Shown piece after piece: positions 51,531 to 60,944 of a DNA stretch of 64,000 bases. A program made the position numbers and the translations under genes. Position 1 is the first letter of the stretch, and each line of letters starts with the position of its first letter. The notes under the pieces are model-generated. The model was not told where the DNA came from, did not search any database, and saw only the letters and a list, made by a program, of their open reading frames with translations. This DNA comes from Micrasema longulum (lineage: Eukaryota > Arthropoda > Insecta > Trichoptera > Brachycentridae). Location of the stretch: the NCBI GenBank assembly GCA_022494885.1, contig JAGVSM010005014.1, positions 145,588 to 209,587 of the forward strand. The letters are read 5' to 3'.

Positions 51531-51775
51531 TAAAATTGAACGTAGTTATACAGAAAGCAGCCAGTCCGCAATTTTGAAAAAATGCGATATTGGTGTTATC
51601 GGGTGCAGTAAGGTCAATTATAAGTTCTGCTAAGAACAACCAGGCTGCTTTCATACAAAAAACTGTAATAATCACCTTTTAAAAAAAAGGCCGATCACAA
51701 AAACGGCATTTCTCCCGTGACCCGTGAGAATCTGGGTGAACTCGTAGCCAGCTTTCTGCATTCTGCTGAAAATTA
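51531..51775. mobile_element. MITE family X2, left part
   Basis: AATTGAACGTAGTTATACAG, AAAGCAGCCAGTCCGC, GTTATCGGGTGCAGTAAGG and TCTGCTAAGAACAACCAGGC match 20758-20900 and the inverse of 59090-59254. It ends before the second terminus. Confidence 0.7.
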
Positions 51776-51839
51776 TTTATTTATTTATTTGACACTTTAT
51801 ATACATATACAATAAATATACATATAAGGGCGGGCATAT

Positions 51840-52540
51840 TTTTCAATTTCTTCCTACCTACCCAAATTACCTAAATTACCTACCCTACAATTTTCCATGC
51901 CTAATGAAATCATAGGCATGGGAAATTGTAGGGAAAAACATTTTAGTAATACTTCGATACAGGAGTTCGACGTTTGCATTAGAAAAAAGTTTTTTGTATT
52001 AGTGATAGTTTTTAATTTTTCAAAATGTAATCTGTAATTGTTTTTCAAGTAATATTATTGTTAATGTAGGCTAAGTGTAAATAATTAATGTAATTTATAA
52101 GAACCTGCTGACGAGTTGTATGTATGCAACTCAGCAGGACTTTAATTTAAGAATATTTTGTAAATATTTTGAAAAATAAATAAGTATAAAAACTTCCGGT
52201 AGGTTCGCTCAAATAACGATCGTAAACCCCCCATCTCTAAGAATAAGAATCAGAATAATACCCTAATTATTTACAATAAATAAAAAATAAAAATTTTAAT
52301 GAACACCCGGGATGAAAGGGTTAACTATAGCTAGTCATGATCGTAGTTGTTATAATTATATATCTATTATAATATTACGCTATTGTTTCTACCCACGCGA
52401 AAGTTCACGATTGCTTGAACGAGTTTTATGAATTTTGTGAGTAATGAAATAAATCATATACGGGCTGTTTTTAATAAATAAAAAAAATGCGTTCTTACCG
52501 TTTTTCCAAATATTTAAACTTCTCATAATAATAATTATAA
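51840..52540. other. Mixed repeat spacer
   Basis: Contains a short inverted pair ACAATTTTCCATGCCTAATG and CATAGGCATGGGAAATTGT (about 51890-51935), GACGAGTTGTATGTATGCAACTCA (52090-52130) and the CCCGGGATGAAAGGGTTAAC string also seen near 1050 and 2577. No coding evidence. Confidence 0.35.
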
Positions 52541-52544
52541 TCAT

Positions 52545-53690
52545 TGGCTGATTTATATAGCGCCATTTTTGTGAAATATTAAAAAAAAAATACAAAAATT
52601 AAACTAGGACTTAAACAGAATATCTGAGTGGCTCAAAATTAATAAACTTCAGCTTAATGTTGGAAAAACAAAATACATGGAGTTAGGAAGGAAAAAGCCA
52701 AACCCAAGGATGAATGTACTTATTGATAATGAAACCATAGAAAAGGTTAATGAAATGAAATATTTGGGGATAATACTTGATTCAAAATTGACATTAAATG
52801 TAAATTTTGAACACGTTAATAAAAAAATATCAAAAAAAATATTTTTCCTTAGTAGATTGAGAAATAAATTAAATAAAGATACTGCAGAACTAATTTACAA
52901 AACAATCATTCTTCCACATATAGATTACTGCTCAACAATATTATTTTTAGCAAACGAAGGAAATTTAAATAAACTAGAAATTTTACAAAATAAAGCGATG
53001 AGAATAGTTCTTAAGAAAAATAAATATAGCAATGTAAAAAAAAAATGAGAGATGAACTAAAATGGTTATCTGTAAGAAGGAGACTTAAATTTAATATGTT
53101 GATATTTATGCATAAATTTTTTCACGATAAATTACCAAAATATTTTAAGGATAAAGTTGTCTTAAACTAAAATTGTCATGAATATGCTACTAGACAAAAG
53201 GATAAAATAAGACTACCATTATTGAAAAGAGCTGAGTCGCAAAATTGTTTGATGTATAAGGGTTTTAAAATGTATGATGAGATGCCTGAATGTATGAAGA
53301 ATGAAACGTGTCTGAAAGAATTTAAAAATAAATGTATAAGTTACTGTAAGGAAATGTAAATATATATAGATGATGTAAATGTACATAATAGTTAATATTA
53401 GTTTTAATATAAGCTAACTTAAGAAATAAATAAAATAAAAAAAATTAAAAAATATCACCTTAAGGGCGCTTTACAATTGTATATTTAAACTTACATATTA
53501 TATTTTCTGATTTAAAATTGAGAGTATGATAATCCAAAGAAGTGAGATTTTGGTTCCAGGCAGAGGGGTCGGCAACGGCAAAAGCACGATCTAATGTTTG
53601 GGGAGCGCCGGATTTTGACAAGTTTTCCTCTGCCTGAATCAAATGCTGACCTAGGAGAAGATTTTCTTTGACATGTATTTTCTATATCTT
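52545..53690 (-). mobile_element. CR1-like LINE family 1, minus copy split by a LINE
   Basis: 52545-52579 (TATATAGCGCCATTTTTGTG) and 53450-53690 (ATCACCTTAAGGGCGCTTTA then minus frame ENTCQRKSSPRSAFDSGRGK) join once 52580-53449 is removed. AAATAT is present at both junctions. The C-terminus then runs KIRRSPNIR and breaks by frameshift. Confidence 0.8.
52580..53449 (+). pseudogene. Jockey-like LINE, post-catalytic half, nested in CR1
   Basis: Frame: VGKTKYMELGRKKPNPR-like, NEMKYLGIILDSKLTLNVNF, KISKKIFFLSRLRNKLNKDT, AELIYKTIILPHIDYCSTIL, LEILQNKAMRIVLKKNKYSN, then after one indel RDELKWLSVRRRLKFNMLIF and CLKEFKNKCISYCKEM. The YLG, LPHIDYCS and LQNKAMR motifs are standard. Two breaks only (53040, 53168). 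Ends in AATAAATAAAATAAAA. Confidence 0.9.
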
Positions 53691-53721
53691 TAAAAGGTAT
53701 TTTGTCCACCGATGTACAATT

Positions 53722-54297
53722 TATGTAATGTGTGTATCTGGGAAGTATGTTTACTAAGGATAGAATGACTGAGAAAGATATTGAAAGAAGGGTTAATGCC
53801 GGCAATAAAGTGAATGGTGCTCTTAAATCAACCTTGGCAAATGAATGTTTGTCGCAAGAGCCAAAATTAGCAGTTCACGATGGAATCCTGGTCCCGACCA
53901 TGATGTATAGGAGCGAAGTATGGACTTGGAAAAACAGGGATGAAAGTAGGCTGAATGCTGTCCAAATGCGATCTCTCGGGCGAATGTTACGACAAAATCA
54001 AGAAAAGAGCTCTGCTCTGGTTTGGACATGTAAAGCAAATGGTCAGTGAAAAAGCGGCTAAGAATATTTACAATACGAATGTTGATGAATGCAGAAATAG
54101 AGGAAGACCGAAAAAGACATGGCATGACCAAATCCAACAAATACTTAAAGATGGACATGTCAAAAGTCGGAATAATCGGCGCGCGTGCATGAGAAGATGT
54201 ATGAATGTAGAGGAAGCGAGATCTGTATGCAAAGATAGAATGATGCGGCGTTCTATCCTCTCTGCCTACTCTACGGGGAAACGGCGTGATGGTTTAT
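53722..54297 (+). pseudogene. RTE-like LINE family A copy
   Basis: YLGSMFTKDRMTEKDIERRV, NGALKSTLANECLSQEPKL, VPTMMYRSEVWTWKNRDESR, LNAVQMRSLGRM, then a deletion of about 70 bp relative to 34190, then FGHVKQMVSEKAAKNIYN, GRPKKTWHDQIQQILKDGHV and KSRNNRRACMRRCMNVEEAR. 3' end CTACTCTACGGGGAAACGGC then GTGATGG. It starts right at the end of the CR1 piece. Confidence 0.9.
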
Positions 54298-54838
54298 TAA
54301 ATATCAAACAAATAAACTTCAATCTGTTTTCAATGCAGCAGCAAGGCTTATTACGGGAGTAAAAAATATTCTCACATCTCACAACATCTTCGAGATTTAC
54401 ACTGGTTAAAAAACCCAGAGAGAATAAAATACAAGCTGTGCTGGACAGTATACAAATCCCTTCATAAAATGGCTCCAAAATACCTATCGGACCTTTGTAT
54501 TAGGGAAAATACATGTCGAAGAAAATCTACTCTTAGGTCAGCATTTGATTCAGACAGGGGAAAACTTGTCGAAATCCGGCGCTCCCCAAACACTAGATTT
54601 GGAGATCGTGCTTTTGCCGCCGCCGGCCCCTCTGCTTGGAACCAATTGCCTTCAAACTTAAGAATTATCGACAGTCCCAGTCAGTTCAGATCCCAACTAA
54701 AATCCCACTTCTCAATTTTAAATCTGGAAATATAATATATCACTTTAGTTTAGTTAAAATGAAGTTTAGGTGTACAATTGTAAAGCGCCCTTGAGGGGAT
54801 TTTTTACAAAAATTGCGCTTTATATATCAGCCAAATAT
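54298..54838 (+). pseudogene. CR1-like LINE family 1, C-terminus and 3' end
   Basis: LQSVFNAAARLITGVKN breaks, then KMAPKYLSDLCIRENTCRRK, STLRSAFDSDRGKLVEIRRS, PNTRFGDRAFAAAGPSAWNQ, LPSNLRIIDSPSQFRSQLKS. The tail has GTAAAGCGCCCTTGAGGGG and ends at AGCCAAATATTAA. It provides the uninterrupted reference for the nest at 17132-17540. Confidence 0.9.
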
Positions 54839-54839
54839 T

Positions 54840-55190
54840 AAAGATGAGTGCTCAAGTTTTCAACATGCGATACTTTACGTTGCTGCTGTCGATTTGAGTA
54901 TCTCAGATACGATACTATTTGACGTAAAAGAATCAGGTGCCCTAAATCTTGCATTATTGGATTCATCTTAATTGATATGACTTCAGAGTTTGTTAAGAAA
55001 TTTAGATTGCCCGCCGATGACCGCACGTCAAGCCTGCCTACCTTATATAATAAACATCTACATACACGCAACTACACACAGACAAACATTACTCGCTTAC
55101 GAGAACCCGATGTTTGGTTCTCTAGGTTAAGAGGGTTGTACTAGCATAGAAAAACCGTTTTCTTACGCACCCAGTGGTTGGTACTCCAAA
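54840..55190. other. Unassigned stretch
   Basis: Moderate composition with no motif, SINE or terminal repeat that I recognise. The 77-codon minus frame (54838-55071) lacks conserved features. Confidence 0.3.
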
Positions 55191-55875
55191 GGAGACTAGA
55201 TGTATTGACAAACAATGACACAAACGAAGACCTAACTATGTTAACTAAATGGACAAACACAAACTTACTTACACTTAATGAAAAAAAATGCAATATTATC
55301 CATTTTGAATCTAGAAAAAAATGTCATAAAGTAGATGCTTAAGCTAGGGTTTCCTAGGACAGCGGTGCCCGTATCTTAACGGCCGTAGTGAACGGTGATG
55401 CGGTGGGAAGCCGTCGTAACGTCGTCTAGAGAGTGGTTTCCTAGGGAAACGGTGTTAGATGGTGTTGATAACACCGTTTTACTAGAAAACCATACTCTAG
55501 TCATCGTTACGACGGCTGTCCACCGCATCACCGTTCACTACGGCCGTTAAAATACGGGCACCGCTGTCCTAGGAAACCCTAGCTTCACATAAATAATGAA
55601 CGACTAACTGAAATTGAACATGTTGAATACTTAGGACTAACAATAGACAGACAATTGACATGGACAATTTATATCAACAATTTAATTAGCAAAGAGGCGA
55701 CTTTATCGAGTCTTTTTTTTTAAATCAAAAACTTTGTTCTACAACGGAAAAAAATCTTATGTATTAAGCCTATGTAAAAACTTAAATATGTTCTATGCAA
55801 CTACTATGGGGAACAGGAAATCAAAATAACATAAACAGACTACAAAGACAGCAAAATAAAATATTAAATATATAA
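55190..55875 (+). pseudogene. Jockey/CR1-like LINE (J5), second copy, split by a palindrome
   Basis: DVLTNNDTNEDLTMLTKWTN, TNLLTLNEKKCNIIHFESRK, then the 245-bp palindrome, then EHVEYLGLTIDRQLTWTIYI, and RLQRQQNKI. It is about 85-90 percent similar to 38640-39065, which lacks the palindrome and so gives the empty site GATGCTTGCATAAATTATG. Confidence 0.85.
55341..55585. mobile_element. 245-bp foldback MITE inserted in a LINE
   Basis: Starts AAGCTAGGGTTTCCTAGG and ends CCTAGGAAACCCTAGCTT, exact inverted ends. Arms of about 115 bp remain nearly complementary (GTAGTGAACGGTGATGCGGT against ACCGCATCACCGTTCACTAC). A shorter repeat of the terminus, GTTTCCTAGGGAAACGGTG, lies in the centre. GC-rich relative to the host LINE, and no ORF. 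Confidence 0.9.
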
Positions 55876-55879
55876 TGCA

Positions 55880-56105
55880 GGTGTTCAAATATGGGCAGAA
55901 TGGTGAACGTTACACAGTGTGTAAAATGGCCACTTAAACCAACCGACGACAGATCATAAGCCCTATAAATGCCTAGATTTCTATATTACCTTCTCTAAAA
56001 TGTTCTTCACCCATGTTGTAATATTTTAATATTAACAGCTTTCTAGGAAGTTGAATCCAGTCCTAGTCGACAAAAATTTGGACAAACTCAAAATATTGTT
56101 GAAAA
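55880..56105. mobile_element. MITE family M1 fragment
   Basis: GTTCAAATATGGGCAGAATG, AAAATGGCCACTTAAACCAA, and right end AATTTGGACAAACTCAAAAT then ATTGTTGAAAAC. Subfamily with CAAAAATATTG-type ends, as at 1169. Confidence 0.7.
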
Positions 56106-56164
56106 CATTGTAACTTCTAAAGTTTTTTTCAGTTTCTATACTTCTACATGGTATATTACCTTCA

Positions 56165-56705
56165 ACATATAACAACAGAGATGAAGAACATTTAAGAAAA
56201 GGTAATATAGAAGTCTAGGCATCTATAGGGCTTATGACCTGTGTAACATTCACCACTTTACACACTGTGTAACATTCACCATTCTGCCTATATTTGAACA
56301 TCTATATTCCTCCAATTCTTTCATCTGTTGATGTTTGTGAAGTTAAAGAGCTGAAACCTTTATTAATGCGGGTGAGATTTATCTAATTGAATTATTTTAC
56401 CTACATACTAGGCAACGCCTGAAAATGTTATTTTTTCAATTCAGCTCAAAAATAAAAGTTTCAGCTCTTTAACTTCACATGAAGTGGCCACTTAAACCAG
56501 CCATTGACAGGTCATCAGCCCTGTAGATGCCTAGACTTCTATATTACCTTTTCTTAAATGTTCTTCATCTCTGTTGTAATATGTTGATATGGGCGGCTCC
56601 ACAGGGAGTTGAATCCAGTCCTTGCCTGCAAAAATATGGACAAACTCAAAATATTGTATATTACCTTCTCTAAAATGTTCTTCATCTCTGTTGTAATATG
56701 TTTAA
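56165..56705. mobile_element. MITE family M1, composite copy
   Basis: Left AACAACAGAGATGAAGAACAT and GTAATATAGAAGTCTAGGC; inner GTAACATTCACCATTCTGCC, ACTAGGCAACGCCTGAAAAT, and inverted AAGTGGCCACTTAAACCAGC; right GACAAACTCAAAATATTGTA (about 56650) followed by a repeat of CTAAAATGTTCTTCATCTCT, a local duplication of about 60 bp. Confidence 0.65.
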
Positions 56706-56949
56706 AAAATGATACTTTTATTAAGACTCCCTCCTTAAATACAACAAAGCTAACATAACATACGCATTCTCTGGCATACTCAGTACCTGGATTCAAAAGT
56801 GTCAAGTCATCTCACTCCCGAATTGCCTACGACAAACTCACTGTAATCTAATTCTAATATATTCTCTTCTTAGAATCGGGTTGATGAAATGGACCAATCA
56901 TAATGATCCATCATCATTCTATGCCGTCTTCATTATTGGTCGTATGGAG

Positions 56950-57850
56950 CAGGGGCGAATCGTCCATGTAAGCGATTATGTGCGGCTTATCGTTATATTC
57001 GACTCGCGATAATATTTTTTCATGGAAGTTTTTTATATTTATTATAAATAAACGTCACTGTTTATATCTTCCTCAAAATATAAATCTCTCTTCAATCCGT
57101 GCCCTATGTCTGTGGATTGTGATTACACCCGACTCCAGGCATGGCTTTTCTGTGGACAGTCTCCCTCCATCTGGAACGGTCTTGTGCTCTTCTTTAGGCG
57201 TTCGTCATTGATGATTCTGATAATTCAGTGACTGTGTCGCCCCATCTTGTCGGTTGACGTCCACGCGACCTTGTCCCTTCGACACTTCCCAGGAGAATAG
57301 TTTTCTTCAAACTATCAGAGTTCCCCCTGGAAATATGCTCAAAGAACTGCAGGATTCTTTTCTCGCACACGGATGTTAGTTTTTCTCCTATGTCTAGTTC
57401 CTGGAGTATAGATGCATTTGTACGTCTGGCCGTCCATGGAATCCGCAGTATTCGCCGCCAGCACCACATTTTGAAAGCTTCGAGTTTTTTCTTTTCAGAT
57501 TCCTTCAGTGTCCAACACTCCACACCGTACATGATCACTGAGAAAACCAAGGCCTTCACCAGTCTCTTTTTGGTGTTAGTGGTTATACTGCGATTCTTCC
57601 AAATCTTCACCAGCCGACTCATAGCACTTTTAGCAATACCTATACGTCGCCGTATATAAACATCTATAAGCGCACCCAGCGCCCAGCCCGTTCTTAGTGG
57701 GAGAAAAAAACTGGCCGATGACTTCTTCTTTATACAGAATGTATACTGTATTTAAAAACCTCAAAACCCTCTCGGTGTTTTTTCCTCCTCGAGTAAACTC
57801 GCAGATTAGAGATATTATTTTAAGCTTCTCTATTTGGAGAATAGCATTTA
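56950..57850. mobile_element. hAT-like element copy c, old, split by an RTE-like LINE
   Basis: Left CAGGGGCGAATCGTCC, ATGTAAGCGATTATGTGCGG match copy b. It resumes near 57640 with TAAGCGCACCCAGCGCCC, GGCCGATGACTTCTTC, CTCTCGGTGTTTTTTCCTC and AAACTCGCAGATTAGAG, parallel to copy a 8070-8230. Much more diverged than copies a and b, so it is the oldest of the three. Confidence 0.65.
57080..57640 (-). pseudogene. RTE-like LINE family D, C-terminal remnant
   Basis: 142 codons: MSRLVKIWKNRSITTNTKKR, LVKALVFSVIMYGVECWTLK, LEAFKMWCWRRILRIPWTAR, RTNASILQELDIGEKLTSVC, ILQFFEHISRGNSDSLKKTI, GTRSRGRQPTRWGDTVTELS. WRRILRIPWTARRTN..IL is well known from insect LINEs. It sits inside hAT copy c. No catalytic box. 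Confidence 0.9.
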
Positions 57851-57965
57851 TGTATGGCTGAGACGAACATTATCGACAAAATCAAGAAAAGAGTACTGCG
57901 TTGGTTTTGACATGTAGAAAACCAGGAAGATCGAGAATGACATGACATGGTCAAACTTAAGGGGT
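57848..57965 (+). mobile_element. RTE-like LINE family A, internally deleted scrap
   Basis: GTATGGCTGAGACGAACATT, ATCGACAAAATCAAGAAAAG, TGCGTTGGTTTTGACATGTA then directly AACCAGGAAGATCGAGAATG. Relative to 34250-34400 about 80 bp is missing. Confidence 0.7.
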
Positions 57966-58800
57966 TATATACAGTCAGGAGGCCCCAACAAAGCAATTTT
58001 TTAAGAATTATTCCTAAGAAAACTTTTAAATTTATTAATATAAAAATATAACCACATATTATGGTAACTTTTAACTATATTTAATTTATTTTTTTTGTAA
58101 AAATAATAATTTTGAAAGGAGCTCTAGCTGATCTCCGGGAGCTACTCTCAAAAAAGGCGCCTTGCGGTGACCACGATATCTCAAGACTGAATTTTAAATA
58201 AAAAACCAAACGGATTTCGTTAAAGTAATGTATAATCATGTAATTAATCGAAGGAAAAGGCAAAATATTTTTTTTTTACAAAATGGCGGCTTCTCAAAAA
58301 AAACTATTTTTCACCAAAATTTTGGCCCTAAATTGTAAACAAAAAAAAGAACTATTCACCGGTGAGAAAAAAACCTTCGATCGATTACTAAAATAGATAC
58401 TTAAAAAGCTTCTGTTAAAATTTGAGACTGATCGGTTAAGCCGTTTTCGAGAAATCTTGGTCACCGACTTTAAAAACACAGTTTTGAGAAAAACGCGTTT
58501 AAAGTTTCAAAAGCACTTTACATAGAGTAGAAAACATTTTTTCAAACTTTCATCGAGTCTTCTATTCCGGAGCCATACAATACACCCTCCGCCCCTTCGG
58601 CAGCTTCTAATAACTCGAGTTGGTGTTGTCTGCGGACCATTCTTCTCTCTCGCGTGCTCTCATGTGCTCTGTGGTCGGAGATCTTCCCGCGCTGTGCATC
58701 CTCTCTTTCAACATATGAACGGCTATGACACGTCTTTACAAATATTAACAACTTTTTTACAACTCGCAACTTTGAAAATAATCGCCGGATCGACTTGAAA
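57966..58800. other. Unassigned stretch with possible MITE remains
   Basis: GGGGTTATATACAGTCAGGA (57961) and CTGTATATAACCCCTTAA (59305, inverse) are inverted strings some 1.35 kb apart that may mark the ends of one larger element enclosing MITE X2 at 58818. Interior includes GAGCTACTCTCAAAAAAGGC and GGTTAAGCCGTTTTCGAGAA. Minus frames have no domain. Confidence 0.3.
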
Positions 58801-58817
58801 TTATCTGTGTGTGTACT

Positions 58818-59254
58818 TAAATTGAACGTAGTCATACAGAAAGCAGCCAGCCACGGAAAAGTGAAACTGAGATAATAGCCATTTTGTGAAAAGAGTGAAT
58901 TATAAAATCTACACAATAGTTTGAATATTTTTGACTTTAACAAACGATAAACAATGAATACATAAGTTTTTTTTTTTATATATTACAAACAAGAATCTTA
59001 TTGTGTATTTGACCAATTTAAAAGATTTTTAAAGTACCTAAGATTTTTCTAGTTTTGTGGGTGTTTTCTGCAAATTGAGAAATGCCGTTTTGCGATCGAC
59101 ACCTTTTTCCAAAGGTGATTAATACAGTTTTTTTATATGAAAGCGGTCTGCCTGTTTTTAGCAGAACATAGAATCAACCTTACTGCACCCGATCAATATC
59201 TCATTTTTCCGAAATTGTGGACTCGCTGCTTTCTGCATAACTACGTTCAATTTA
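58818..59254. mobile_element. MITE family X2, complete copy
   Basis: Left AATTGAACGTAGTCATACAG then AAAGCAGCCAGCC; right CGCTGCTTTCTGCATAACTA then CGTTCAATT, inverted and both bordered by TA. Inside the right half is a second copy of the GCAGAAAAC..CAG type motif (TTTTTAGCAGAACA). No coding capacity. Reference copy for the split element at 20758. Confidence 0.85.
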
Positions 59255-59319
59255 TGTTCATTACAAAAATGAAATAAAATAAAATCGGTTTAATTTTTTT
59301 TTTAACTGTATATAACCCC

Positions 59320-59490
59320 TTAACAAATCCTTGAATGGGGACATGTCAAAAGTCAGAACAATCATCGTGCGTGCATAAAAAGATGTGTGAATGCAGGGGA
59401 AACGAGGTATGCATGCTGACCGAAAGATGTAGCGTTATATCCTCTATGTCTGCCCCCACAGGGAAATGGTTAAATGGTTTATTTATATTA
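59320..59490 (+). mobile_element. RTE-like LINE family A, 3' end
   Basis: CTTGAATGGGGACATGTCAA, AAGTCAGAACAATCATCG, TGCGTGCATAAAAAGATG, GTAGCGTTATATCCTCTATG and CCCCCACAGGGAAATGG. Diverged and without open frame. Confidence 0.7.
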
Positions 59491-60370
59491 TTTATTCATG
59501 TTTTTTTCCCATTATAAACTATAATTAATAAGAAAAATAATGTGACCTCACTGGGGTGGGGTTACCCGTGCCGAGGACACTTAACAATATAATTTTTAAA
59601 AACATTTTTACATTTGAGAATAAACAAAGAAGACTTAATAAACAGAGAAAAATGTTCAGACAGTTTTAAACACTACGTATTTGTGTTTATAATTTTTTTT
59701 TTTTATTTATTTGGAAGTTCAACAAGAATACATAAAATACATACATTTTTTAAGTAAGCATTACTAACGTTCTTTATATATATTCTCAATTATAGAACTC
59801 CACCATCTTTCATAAATTATATAAAATAAGTGTGTAAAATTAATTTAAGTAATAATAAAGATTAAGTTTAGTGAAAGATAAAAATAAAGATTGAGTTAAA
59901 GAAATAAAATTGAGTTAAACATAAGAAACTAATTTATTTATTTTTTTTAAGAAAAGGAAAGAGAATTTAAAAACAAATAAGATACAATAAAATAGACTAA
60001 AATTAATTTACACACACAAAAATAAGGATTAGGCATTTGATTTAAGATACATAGTAATATTTTTTTTATAATCATTTGCTCTATCATGATAAATGTCAAT
60101 GTTAACTTTTTTTCCATTTTGTTATAGTCTTAACATACTTGCAAGAGGGATAAAATGTGCCATATTGTTTGTAAAAATTGGAAGGTAAAATGTATCATTT
60201 ATGTACATCTTTATTATTTATATTACAAAACGTACAATGAAATAACAAAAACATAACATAAGCCATACATTTATGGAGCAGTTGAAAAATTATTGGTTTG
60301 GGCGAATGAGACAAACCATTTTTTATAGCCTTTTTGAACATTTTTTCTTTACTAATTGTCTGTTTTGTTT
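59491..60370 (-). mobile_element. LINE family JL, 3' end, interrupted
   Basis: Minus match to 22500-22850: AATGTGACCTCACTGGGGTG, TTACCCGTGCCGAGGACAC, TTAACAATATAATTTTTAAA, then AAATGTTCAGACAGTTTTAA. After a foreign AT-rich insert (about 59690-60190, itself with a LINE-like TCTTAACATACTTGC string) it resumes at 60195 with CATCTTTATTATTTATATTA and GGCGAATGAGACAAACC. Confidence 0.65.
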
Positions 60371-60472
60371 GAAAATAAATAAAAAATAATTACCATACAA
60401 TAAATATCAATCCACCTTCTGTTATTTTATCGTACCGTGTAGATTTTTACGACTGTCTGAAACTGACCAAAG

Positions 60473-60697
60473 TCATGCTGAGTCAGAATAATTAATCGGC
60501 AAGGCATATTCATAAAAGAATTGATTAATTTTTTCCTCTGCACTCATATCCGGTTGCAATTTCGACATTCCCAATGTGATGTCCCTTCGAACATAGTCTT
60601 CGAAATTGCTTAGGGACCTATTCTGAAACTGCCGTCTAATTAACACCATTTTATTGGTTGGTTGGAAGAAATTTCCATGGTGCAATAATTCCGCCAA
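60473..60697 (-). other. Unrecognised 74-codon open frame, possible retroelement protein fragment
   Basis: Minus frame MAELLHHGNFFQPTNKMVLI, RRQFQNRSLSNFEDYVRRDI, KLQPDMSAEEKINQFFYEYA. It is amphipathic, with charged and aromatic residues spaced as in coding DNA, and less AT-driven than its surroundings. A gag-like or host exon origin are both possible; no family is named. Confidence 0.3.
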
Positions 60698-60743
60698 TGT
60701 TCAAATGTTATTGCACAAAAAGTTAAATAAATATTAAAATAGG

Positions 60744-60880
60744 GCCAGACCACAAAACTTTAGAGTAACATTCTTCATGGTAAACTGGTTTAAAAATCCG
60801 AATATTTTTTTGAAACAAAAAAAATGTTATTTGAAAATGGAGACCATCCTTAACTCTTGGAAGGCTGTGGTAAAAAATCG
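60744..60880 (+). mobile_element. Half-copy of the ACCGCGAAAC MITE
   Basis: GCCAGACCACAAAACTTTAG, AGTAACATTCTTCATGG and AAATGGAGACCATCCTTAA follow the left half of 25800-26175 in order. The right half is missing. Confidence 0.55.
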
Positions 60881-60944
60881 TTTGCGCACAGTGATGTAAC
60901 ATTGTGTTACATCTAGCAAAAGACGAAATTTTCTGAAGTTCACT

